The notes under the pieces: model-generated
Told to the model about the DNA's origin: nothing
What the model saw: the letters and a program-made list of their open reading frames with translations, nothing else
The model's database searches: none
Shown here: positions 26,988 to 32,983 of the stretch, in pieces
Layout: every line of letters begins with the position of its first letter
Position numbering within the stretch: the stretch's first letter is position 1
Assembly: GCA_022340705.1 (NCBI GenBank)
Contig: JAJDNJ010000196.1
Location: forward strand, 1-32,983
Origin: Betaproteobacteria bacterium
GTDB taxonomy: Bacteria; Pseudomonadota; Gammaproteobacteria; Burkholderiales; SG8-39
Direction: 5' to 3'
DNA: 32,983 nucleotides
Made by a program: the position numbers and the translations under genes

Positions 26988-28187
26988 CTACGCGGCGCGC
27001 GCCGCCCCGCTCGCGACGAGCGCATCGATGGCCGCCTCGCCGAGCCCCGCTTCGCCCAGCACCTCGCGCGTGTGCTCGCCGAGGCGCGGCGCATGGCGCC
27101 GGACCTCGGGCACCGAGTCAGACCACTCCGAGGGCACCTTGAGCGAGCGCAGCCGGCCCTCGCTCGGGTGCTCGACGGTCTCGAAGTAGCCGATCGCGGC
27201 GAGATGCGGGTCGCGCATGATGTCGTCGATGCTGTTCATGCGCTGCACGGGGATATCGGCACGCTCGAGCAGCTCGAGCCATTCATCGGTGCTGCGCTTG
27301 CGCATCTCGTCCGAGACGAAGGCATAGGCCGCATCGAAATTCTGGGCGCGCGCCTCGTGCGTGGCAAAGCGCGCATCGTCGCGCAGCAGGTCGCCGCGGC
27401 CGACCAGCTCCAGAAACGCGCGCCACTGCTTGTCGTTGTAAATGAGCGCGCAGACGTAACCGTCCCGGGTCGCGTAGGGCCGTCGATCGCGCGAGAGCAG
27501 GCGCACGTAACCAGGCCCACCCATTGGCGGCTCGAAGGTGTAGCCGCCAAGGTGCTCGCCGAGGACGACCTGGAGCATGCCTTCGAACATTGGCACGTCG
27601 ATGCGCTGTCCCCGGCCGGAGCGCTCGCGCCAAAACAGCGCGGCCATCACCGCGTTCGCGAGCTGCAGGCCGATGGTTCGGTCCGCGGTGATTAACGGCG
27701 TATAGCGCGGCGACTCGTTGCCCGCTGCCTGGTGCAGCCAGGGAATTCCGACCGCGCCCTGAATGAGGTCGTCGTACGCCGGTCGCGCCGCATACGGACC
27801 GCGCTGGCTGTAGCCGAACGCGCCGACGTAAAGGATTCGCTCGTTGACCGCACGCAGGTCCTCATAAGCCAGGCGCAGCCGCCCCATCGCCTGGGGGCGG
27901 ATGTTGTACACGAGCACGTCGGCCCCGCGCGCCAAGGCGAGCAGGGCGTCGCGCGCTTCGGCCCGCTTGAGGTCGAGCGCGACGGAGCGCTTGTTGCGAT
28001 TGACGTTGAGGAAGATATAGCCCATTCCCGGGTGACGCTGCGGCCAGGCGCTGCGCATCACGTCGCCCTCGAGCGGCTCCACCTTGATCACGTCCGCCCC
28101 CAGGTCGCCGAGGATCTGGGTTGCATAGGGACCCATTACGACCGTGGTGAGGTCGATGACGCGCACGCCGTCGAGCGGTCCAGGCAT
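26988..28187 (-). CDS. CaiB/BaiF family (class III) CoA-transferase
   Basis: A 399-residue class III CoA-transferase. The N-terminus PLDGVRVIDLTTVVMGPYATQILGDLGADVIKVE is the family signature, followed by FLNVNRNKRSVALDL. The catalytic Asp of formyl-CoA transferase corresponds to D139 in RPAYDDLIQG. GLQLANAVMAALFWRERSGRGQRIDVPMFEGM and the C-terminal APRLGEHTREVL segment are also typical. The enzymes move CoA between carboxylic acids; the substrate cannot be told from sequence alone. It starts 13 nt after the ptsI stop and may be read from the gshB-pts transcript. Its end is only 16 nt from the SAM-II aptamer. Confidence 0.92.
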   Translation of the reverse strand: MPGPLDGVRVIDLTTVVMGPYATQILGDLGADVIKVEPLEGDVMRSAWPQRHPGMGYIFLNVNRNKRSVALDLKRAEARDALLALARGADVLVYNIRPQAMGRLRLAYEDLRAVNERILYVGAFGYSQRGPYAARPAYDDLIQGAVGIPWLHQAAGNESPRYTPLITADRTIGLQLANAVMAALFWRERSGRGQRIDVPMFEGMLQVVLGEHLGGYTFEPPMGGPGYVRLLSRDRRPYATRDGYVCALIYNDKQWRAFLELVGRGDLLRDDARFATHEARAQNFDAAYAFVSDEMRKRSTDEWLELLERADIPVQRMNSIDDIMRDPHLAAIGYFETVEHPSEGRLRSLKVPSEWSDSVPEVRRHAPRLGEHTREVLGEAGLGEAAIDALVASGAARAA

Positions 28188-28200
28188 TTGCGCGGTCCGT

Positions 28201-29925
28201 CTAGGCGTTGAGCTTCGCGATCAGCTCGCGAATCCGTCCCGGGTCGTCGCTGCGCAGCACGCGCTGCGCGAGAGTCCGGGTCTGCGCGAGGTCGGTCCTC
28301 AGCACGCGCTCCTTGATGGTAAGCACCTGCGTCGGATGCATGGAGAAATTGCGCAGCCCGAAGCCAAGCAGCAGACGGGTCAGCATCAGGTCACCAGCCA
28401 TCTCGCCGCATACCGCCACCGGCGCACCGGCTCGTGTCGCCATCTGGATCGTTCGCGCGACCAGGTGCAACACCGCCGGGTGCATCGGATCGTAAAGATG
28501 CGCGACCGCGTCGTCGGCACGATCGATCGCCAGCGTGTACTGGATCAGGTCGTTCGTGCCGAGCGACAAGAAGCTGAGCCGCCGCATGAAGGCAGGCAGC
28601 GCAAGCGCCGCGGCCGGGATTTCGATCATGCCACCGACCGGGATCGCGGCGCTGTAGCGCTCGCCGCGCTCGTCGAGCTGCTGTTTCGCCTGACGCAGGA
28701 GCGCAAGCGCCTGCTCGACCTCGTGCGGATGCACCAGCATCGGAAGCAGGATGCGCAGTTGGCCGTAGGTCGAGGCGCGCAGGATCGCTCTGAGCTGGGT
28801 GAGGAACATCTGCGGCTCGGCGAGGCAATAGCGGATCGCACGTAACCCCATCGCCGGGTTCGGCATGATGTTCCCATCGCCATGCAGCGCCTTGTCGGCG
28901 CCGACATCGAGCGTGCGCAGAACTACCGGGCGTCCGTCCATGGCCTGGGCGACGTCTCGATAGGCCTCGAACTGCTCGTCCTCGCTCGGCAGGTCCCTGC
29001 GGTTCATGAACAGGAACTCGGTGCGGAACAGTCCAACGCCCTCGGCACCCGCCTCGAGCACCTGGGCGATGTCCTGCGGCAGCTCGATGTTCGCGAAGAG
29101 CTCGACCGCGGTGCCGTCCAGAGTCGCGGCGCGCGTTGTGCGCAGGCGCTTGAGCTTCTGGCGCTCGATCTCGAGCTGCGACTGGCGCAGCTGATATTCC
29201 CGCAGAACGAGCGGATCCGGATCGACGATCATCACGCCCTGCGTGCCATCCACGATCACCAGCTCGCCCTCGCGAATCATGTGACGGGCGTGATGCAGTC
29301 CGGCCAGCGCAGGGATGCCGAGACTTCGCGCCAGGATCGCCGAATGCGATGTGACCCCGCCGACGTCGGTCACGAAGCCGCCGAAATGGTGGCGCTTGAA
29401 CAGGATCATGTCCGCCGGCGCGAGGTCGTGCGCCACGACGATCAGGTTCTGTTCCTCCGCAAGCTGCGGGGCCGGCGGCGTGTCGGTCCCCATCAAAGCC
29501 TTGAGTACGCGCTCGACGACCTGCTCGACGTCGGCTTTGCGTTCGCGCAAGTAGGGATCGTCGATCGAGTCGAACTGCTCGACGAGGCGCTCCATCTGTT
29601 GCACGAGCGCCCATTCGGCGTTGCAGCGGCGCTCGCGGATCAAAGCCTGCGGCACCTGCGAGAGGGTCGAGTCCTCGAGAATCATGCGGTGCACGTTCAC
29701 CAGCGCGCCGAACTCGGCGGGCGACCCCGGTGGGATATGCGCCTCGATTGCGGCGAACTCGTCGCGCACCCGCCCAACCGCGAGATTGAAGCGTGCAACC
29801 TCGTCTTCGATCGCGGCTTCGGCGATCTCGTAGTGGCCGACCTCGAGCCGGGCGGTCGACACCAGATGGGCGTGTCCGATCGTAATGCCGGACGATACGC
29901 TCGCGCCATGCAGGACAAAGTTCAT
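28201..29925 (-). CDS. ptsI: PTS enzyme I (phosphoenolpyruvate-protein phosphotransferase)
   Basis: A 574-residue enzyme I that transfers phosphate from PEP to HPr. The active-site His is H194 in GGVTSHSAILARSLGIPA. The PEP-binding barrel has GVGLFRTEFLFMNR, RTLDVGADKALHGDGN, NPAMGLRAIRYCL and the C-terminal VAVCGEMAGD with the catalytic Cys. I start it at ATG 29925 (MNFVLHGASVSSGITIGHA), the normal enzyme I N-terminus; the longer frame adds five residues. It follows HPr by 25 nt. With no sugar-specific EIIB/EIIC next to it, the local set looks like a regulatory phosphorelay rather than a transporter. Confidence 0.96.
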   Translation of the reverse strand: MNFVLHGASVSSGITIGHAHLVSTARLEVGHYEIAEAAIEDEVARFNLAVGRVRDEFAAIEAHIPPGSPAEFGALVNVHRMILEDSTLSQVPQALIRERRCNAEWALVQQMERLVEQFDSIDDPYLRERKADVEQVVERVLKALMGTDTPPAPQLAEEQNLIVVAHDLAPADMILFKRHHFGGFVTDVGGVTSHSAILARSLGIPALAGLHHARHMIREGELVIVDGTQGVMIVDPDPLVLREYQLRQSQLEIERQKLKRLRTTRAATLDGTAVELFANIELPQDIAQVLEAGAEGVGLFRTEFLFMNRRDLPSEDEQFEAYRDVAQAMDGRPVVLRTLDVGADKALHGDGNIMPNPAMGLRAIRYCLAEPQMFLTQLRAILRASTYGQLRILLPMLVHPHEVEQALALLRQAKQQLDERGERYSAAIPVGGMIEIPAAALALPAFMRRLSFLSLGTNDLIQYTLAIDRADDAVAHLYDPMHPAVLHLVARTIQMATRAGAPVAVCGEMAGDLMLTRLLLGFGLRNFSMHPTQVLTIKERVLRTDLAQTRTLAQRVLRSDDPGRIRELIAKLNA

Positions 29926-29950
29926 GCGCGCACCGCCCAAATGCGGCCCC

Positions 29951-30220
29951 TCACTCGCCCTCGCCGAATTTGTTCGCGATCAGCTCGCGGATCGCAGTGA
30001 GCGCCGCCTCGGCATCGGCGCCCTCGGTCTCGATGGTCACGGTCGAGCCTTTGCCGGCGGCCAGCATCATCACGCCCATAATGCTCTTCGCGTTGACGCG
30101 CCGGCCGCTGCGCGAGAGCCAGACCTCGGACTGGAACCGGCTCGCGAGTTCGGTCAGCTTCGCCGAGGCGCGCGCGTGCAGTCCGAGCTTGTTGTCGATG
30201 GTCGCTTCAGCGCTCGGCAT
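29951..30220 (-). CDS. ptsH: Phosphocarrier protein HPr
   Basis: An 89-residue HPr. With ATG 30220 as start the phosphorylated histidine is H15 in KLGLHARASAKL, and the regulatory serine is S46 in NAKSIMGVMMLAA, both at the canonical numbers. A Ser-46 site suggests an HPr kinase elsewhere. The start overlaps the end of the EIIA gene by 14 nt. An in-frame ATG six codons upstream (30238) is possible but would shift both sites from the usual positions. It passes phosphate from enzyme I (next gene) to EIIA (previous gene). Confidence 0.95.
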   Translation of the reverse strand: MPSAEATIDNKLGLHARASAKLTELASRFQSEVWLSRSGRRVNAKSIMGVMMLAAGKGSTVTIETEGADAEAALTAIRELIANKFGEGE

Positions 30221-30617
30221 TGGAGCAGCAGTCGTCATGCAGGTGCACCACGCCCTCGGTTCCGCCGGAGCGTGCCTTTTCAACGAGCGCATCGAGGCCG
30301 CCGCCAGAATAGGTGAGCACGCGCAGCAGCATCGGCAGGCTCACGCCGGAGACGCCCTCCACCTGTCCGCGCTTGAGCAGGCGCGAGGCGACGTTGCACG
30401 GGGTGGCGCCGTAGATATCGGTCAGCACGAGTACGCCATTGCCCGTATCGAGTTCGCGCAGCGCTGCACGACCGCGCGCGAGGATCGATTCCGGAGCGTC
30501 GCTGGCGGACACCCCGATCGCGCGCACGTTTTCCGGCTCCCGACCCAGCATGTGGCTCGCCGAGGCCAGCAGCGCGGTGCCCAGGTTGCCGTGCGCGAGA
30601 ATCAGAACGCCGATCAT
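30207..30617 (-). CDS. PTS EIIA component, mannose/fructose (ManX-like) family
   Basis: A 136-residue single-domain EIIA of the mannose family. The phosphorylated His is H9 in LILAHGNLGTALL. The VLVLTDIYGATPCNVASRL block and LPMLLRVL are characteristic. It has no fused EIIB domain, unlike E. coli ManX, and no IIB/IIC/IID genes follow. In Betaproteobacteria such lone EIIA-Man proteins beside HPr and enzyme I are thought to act in regulation. The C-terminus HLHDDCCSNAER is Cys/His/Asp-rich, which is odd for the family. It starts 7 nt after gshB and overlaps HPr. Confidence 0.93.
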   Translation of the reverse strand: MIGVLILAHGNLGTALLASASHMLGREPENVRAIGVSASDAPESILARGRAALRELDTGNGVLVLTDIYGATPCNVASRLLKRGQVEGVSGVSLPMLLRVLTYSGGGLDALVEKARSGGTEGVVHLHDDCCSNAER

Positions 30618-30624
30618 GCTCGGG

Positions 30625-31578
30625 CTAGCCGCGCCGACCGGTGGCCGCTGACTCGACCGCGCGCACGAACATGTCCGCGACGTCGAATCCTGTCTGGTCC
30701 TGGATCTCCCGGAAGCAGGTCGGACTGGTTACGTTGATCTCCGTGATCCAGTCGCCGATCACGTCGAGGCCGACCAGCACGAGGCCGCGCGCGGCGAGTT
30801 GCGGCCCGATCGTCTCTGCAATCTCCCGCTCGCGCGCGGTCACCGGTTTTGCGACGCCGCGCGCGCCGGCCGCGAGATTGCCGCGGAACTCGCCAGGACG
30901 CGGGATTCGCGCCAGGACATGCGGAACCAGCTCGCCGTTGATCAGGATCACGCGCCGGTCGCCTTCGGTGATCTCGGGAATGTAGCGCTGGGCCATCACC
31001 GAGCGTGCACCGCCCTGCGACATGACTTCGACGATGACGTTGCGATTTGCGTCGTCAGCGCGCACGCGAAAGACGTTTTCTCCGCCCATCACATCGAGGC
31101 GCTTGACGACGACGTCCTGGTGCTCATCGACGAACGCGTGGATGCGCGCCGTATCGCGCGACACCAGCGTCGGCACAACGAACTGCGGAAATTCGGCGAT
31201 CGCCAGCTTCTCGTTGTGGTCGCGCACGGCGTCGGGCGCATTGATCACGCAGGCGCCTTCGCGTACGGCGGCCGAGAGCAGCCAGGTGCTGACCACGTAC
31301 TCCAGATCGAAGGGCGGGTCCTTGCGCATGAGCACCGCGTCGAACTCGGCCAGCCGCCGCTCGGCGGATTCGTGCGCCCGGTACCAGTCGGCGTCGTCGC
31401 CGGACAGCACGATATGCGTCGCCTCTGCGACGACGCCGCCAGGGCGCCAGGCGAGGCTGGTCTGCTCGCAGATCGAGATGCTGTGACCGAGCGCCTGCGC
31501 GGCGCGCATCATCGCCACGGACGTGTCCTTGTACGCCTTGAGCGTGTCGGCCGGGTCGATGATGAAGAGGAAATCCAT
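30625..31578 (-). CDS. gshB: Glutathione synthetase
   Basis: A 317-residue ATP-grasp ligase joining gamma-glutamylcysteine and glycine. Diagnostic pieces are FIIDPADTLKAYKDTSVAMMRAA at the N-terminus, MRKDPPFDLEYVVSTWLL, NAPDAVRDHNEKLAIAEFP, VVKRLDVMGGENVFRV, and MAQRYIPEITEGDRRVILINGE. The C-terminal GLDVIGDWITEINVTSPTCFREI holds the metal- and ATP-binding Glu/Asn residues. Length equals the E. coli enzyme. It is the first gene of the row gshB-EIIA-HPr-enzyme I, an order common in Betaproteobacteria. Confidence 0.97.
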   Translation of the reverse strand: MDFLFIIDPADTLKAYKDTSVAMMRAAQALGHSISICEQTSLAWRPGGVVAEATHIVLSGDDADWYRAHESAERRLAEFDAVLMRKDPPFDLEYVVSTWLLSAAVREGACVINAPDAVRDHNEKLAIAEFPQFVVPTLVSRDTARIHAFVDEHQDVVVKRLDVMGGENVFRVRADDANRNVIVEVMSQGGARSVMAQRYIPEITEGDRRVILINGELVPHVLARIPRPGEFRGNLAAGARGVAKPVTAREREIAETIGPQLAARGLVLVGLDVIGDWITEINVTSPTCFREIQDQTGFDVADMFVRAVESAATGRRG

Positions 31579-31638
31579 CGATGCCAGGTGAGGAGGGGGC
31601 GGCTCGGGCCGCGCGCGGCCGTCGCGCGACAGGTGGTG

Positions 31639-32172
31639 CTATTTGACCTGCGACGCCATGTACTCGATGGCGGCCCGGAGCTCCGCATCCGTCAGGTTCG
31701 GGTTGCCGCCCCTGGGCGGCATGGCACCCTTGCCGGCGATCGCGAATTTCAGCATGCCGTCGATGCCGACTTCCATGCGTGGCGCCCAGGCGGCCTTGTC
31801 GCCAAGCTTCGGCGCGTTCGCGACCCCGGTGCCATGGCAGGCGACGCAAACCTTGCTGTATATCGCCTTGCCGTCGACCGGCCCGGACGCGGCGGCGGGC
31901 TTGGCCGGCGCCGCAGGCGCAGCCGGTGCTCCGGCCGCCGCCATGCGCGCCTGGTAAGCGGGATCGTCGGCGAATTCGATGCGGCCGACCGGGTGAATGC
32001 GCTCGGCAACCGCCTCGGGCGCAAGCAGCTGCGGGTCAGCGCTCGGGCGGTTGACCACCAGCTGGAGCAACAGCACGATGCCTGTAATCGGCACGAGGAA
32101 AGCCAGCAGCACGATCACAATGAGCTGCTGCGGGGTCTTGATGAAGGAGGAATGCTCGTCGTGCTCGCTCAT
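31639..32172 (-). CDS. Membrane-anchored c-type cytochrome (cytochrome c5-like)
   Basis: A 177-residue protein. Residues 1-17 are cytoplasmic (MSEHDEHSSFIKTPQQL); one membrane anchor follows (about 18-41, LIVIVLLAFLVPITGIVLLLQLVV). A Pro/Ala-rich linker (about 78-97) leads to one c-type haem domain with CVACH at 109-113 and the axial Met151 in KGAMPPRGG. The fold looks like the cytochrome c5/CycB family that carries electrons between the bc1 complex and terminal oxidases in the periplasm. I chose ATG 32172 because it gives the family-like start; an upstream in-frame ATG would add eight residues. It stands alone, 60 nt upstream of gshB. Confidence 0.92.
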   Translation of the reverse strand: MSEHDEHSSFIKTPQQLIVIVLLAFLVPITGIVLLLQLVVNRPSADPQLLAPEAVAERIHPVGRIEFADDPAYQARMAAAGAPAAPAAPAKPAAASGPVDGKAIYSKVCVACHGTGVANAPKLGDKAAWAPRMEVGIDGMLKFAIAGKGAMPPRGGNPNLTDAELRAAIEYMASQVK

Positions 32173-32271
32173 GCCTGCGTCCTGGCTGCGTCTCAATTGG
32201 CGAAGGGCTGGATTTTAGCGTCAAAGCCTCGCCCCACGGTACCGCGCGGGACGGCGGCGCAGCGACGCGGG

Positions 32272-32277
32272 TAAAAT
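32272..32277 (+). promoter_or_regulatory. Candidate -10 hexamer of the tRNA-Arg transcript
   Basis: TAAAAT (five of six to consensus) lies 32 nt before the tRNA 5' end in a very GC-rich stretch. Transcription would begin near 32284, right at the base of the leader hairpin. No convincing -35 hexamer is seen. Confidence 0.45.
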
Positions 32278-32284
32278 GCGCCCG

Positions 32285-32304
32285 GGCGGCGCCTGTGCGC
32301 CGCC
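32285..32304 (+). repeat. Perfect 8-bp hairpin just upstream of tRNA-Arg
   Basis: GGCGGCGC (32285-32292) and GCGCCGCC (32297-32304) pair perfectly around the loop CTGT. The stem ends 5 nt before the first tRNA base, so it would form the 5' leader of the precursor beside the RNase P cleavage site. Confidence 0.75.
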
Positions 32305-32309
32305 ACCGC

Positions 32310-32386
32310 GCGCCCGTAGCTCAGCTGGATAGAGTACTGCCCTCCGAAGGCAGGGGTCGGACGTTCGAATCGTCTCGGGCGCGCCA
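32310..32386 (+). tRNA. tRNA-Arg (anticodon CCG), CCA encoded
   Basis: A complete 77-nt cloverleaf. The acceptor stem is GCGCCCG (32310-32316) with CGGGCGC (32376-32382), discriminator G at 32383 and encoded CCA at 32384-32386. The D-arm holds GCTCAGCTGGATAGAGT. The anticodon stem CTGCC/GGCAG (32337-32341, 32349-32353) encloses the loop CTCCGAA with anticodon CCG (32344-32346), reading CGG arginine codons. The T-arm is GGACG-TTCGAAT-CGTCT. All helices pair, with one G-U in the T stem. Confidence 0.97.
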
Positions 32387-32408
32387 GTTCACCTTTCTGG
32401 GGGAGCCC

Positions 32409-32983
32409 ATGCCCGACAGGCCCGTGAGCCGCTTTCCGGTGCCCAAGCTCGACGACCTGCCCGAAGACATCCGTTCGCGCATCGTCGAAGTGCAAGAAAA
32501 GTCGGGCTTCGTGCCGAACGTCTTTCTCGCGCTTGCGCACCGGCCGGAGGAATTCCGCGCCTTCTTTGCCTATCACGATGCACTCATGGACAAGGAAAGC
32601 GGCCTGAGCAAGGCCGAGCGCGAGATGATCGTGGTGGCAACCAGCGGCGCCAACGAATGCCAGTATTGCGTCGTGGCGCACGGCGCGATACTGCGCGTGC
32701 GGGCCAAGAATCCCTTGATCGCGGACCAGGTCGCGACCAACTACCGAAAGGCGGATATCACCTCGCGCCAGCGCGCGATGCTCGATTTCGCCCTCAAGGT
32801 GGCGCTCGCTGCGCAGGAAATCGGCGACGGCGATTTCGAGACCCTGCGCGCGCACGGCTTTTCGGATGAGGATGCCTGGGACATCGGTGCGATCGCCGCG
32901 TTCTTCGCGCTCTCCAACCGCATGGCCAACCTGACCAATATGCGCCCGAACGACGAGTTCTACCTGCTCGGGCGCGTGCCGCG
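32409..32983 (+). CDS. Peroxidase-related enzyme, carboxymuconolactone decarboxylase family (3' end cut)
   Basis: An open frame of 191 codons running off the right edge, starting at ATG 32409 with GGGGGAG 4 nt upstream. The CMD/AhpD motif ECQYCVVAHG (about residues 83-92) holds the redox pair C84 and C87 with H91. The N-terminal LPEDIRSRIVEVQEKSGFVPNVFLALAHRPEEFRAF and the FFALSNRMANLTNMRPNDEFYLLGR ending match the 'uncharacterised peroxidase-related enzyme' subgroup, whose members are about this long, so only a few residues are missing. These AhpD-like proteins probably reduce peroxides or act in disulphide chemistry; the substrate is unknown. The ATG is 22 nt after the tRNA-Arg 3' end, with no room for a separate strong promoter. 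Confidence 0.88.
   Translation, partial: MPDRPVSRFPVPKLDDLPEDIRSRIVEVQEKSGFVPNVFLALAHRPEEFRAFFAYHDALMDKESGLSKAEREMIVVATSGANECQYCVVAHGAILRVRAKNPLIADQVATNYRKADITSRQRAMLDFALKVALAAQEIGDGDFETLRAHGFSDEDAWDIGAIAAFFALSNRMANLTNMRPNDEFYLLGRVP

Noticed and set aside
28882-30000. 372-codon plus-strand open frame opposite ptsI
   Set aside because: Antisense shadow of enzyme I, whose motifs are complete on the minus strand.

Overview
The window is a dense, GC-rich housekeeping stretch of a bacterial chromosome, most likely a betaproteobacterium (lineage within the class not determined). The basis is gene order and family type: pilT/pilU beside yggS-proC-yggT; an mreBCD-mrdA-rodA cell-shape operon divergent from gatCAB; pyrE followed by exonuclease III; metX-metW; and gshB followed by a mannose-type EIIA, HPr and enzyme I. 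I see no insertion sequences, integrases, phage genes, CRISPR arrays or rRNA.

Layout. 1-460: 5' part of a nitronate monooxygenase-like gene (minus strand, runs off the left edge). 561-2804: pilT-pilU twitching ATPases (minus), ending in a clear intrinsic terminator. 2858-5246: yggS-proC-yggT-DUF167 operon (plus), every junction overlapping or abutting. 5262-8373: aceA-aceK (minus), isocitrate lyase plus the kinase/phosphatase of isocitrate dehydrogenase, without malate synthase. 8608-14129: mreB-mreC-mreD-mrdA-rodA (minus). 14311-17585: gatC-gatA-gatB (plus). 17607-18242: a secreted DUF4124 coiled-coil protein (minus). 18345-19850: pyrE and exonuclease III (plus). 19847-20185: a small membrane protein (minus). 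20311-25083: an AmpG-like transporter, then a four-gene MCE lipid-transport cassette of permease with fused STAS domain, ATPase, MCE protein and PqiC-like lipoprotein (plus). 25105-26872: metX-metW (minus), preceded by a SAM-II class riboswitch and an intrinsic terminator. 26988-31578: gshB, EIIA-Man, HPr, enzyme I and a CaiB/BaiF CoA-transferase (minus). 31639-32172: membrane-anchored cytochrome c (minus). 32310-32386: tRNA-Arg(CCG). 32409 to the end: a peroxidase-related carboxymuconolactone-decarboxylase-family gene (plus, cut by the right edge).

The most interesting element is the metX leader (about 26873-26982, minus). It has the conserved parts of a SAM-II aptamer, a terminator whose U-tract abuts the GTG start codon, and a 13-bp complementarity (one G-U) between the aptamer loop and the terminator. 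That pairing makes a specific, testable antiterminator. SAM-II is best known from Alphaproteobacteria. Other points worth checking are a symmetric -10 element that could fire both mreB and gatC, a perfect inverted repeat in the gatC leader, a strong hairpin just 5' of the tRNA-Arg, and the hybrid Mla/Pqi make-up of the lipid transporter.

All assignments come from reading protein motifs and DNA by eye. No database search or folding calculation was run. Starts were chosen from Shine-Dalgarno sites and expected family N-termini, so several are shorter than the longest open frame.
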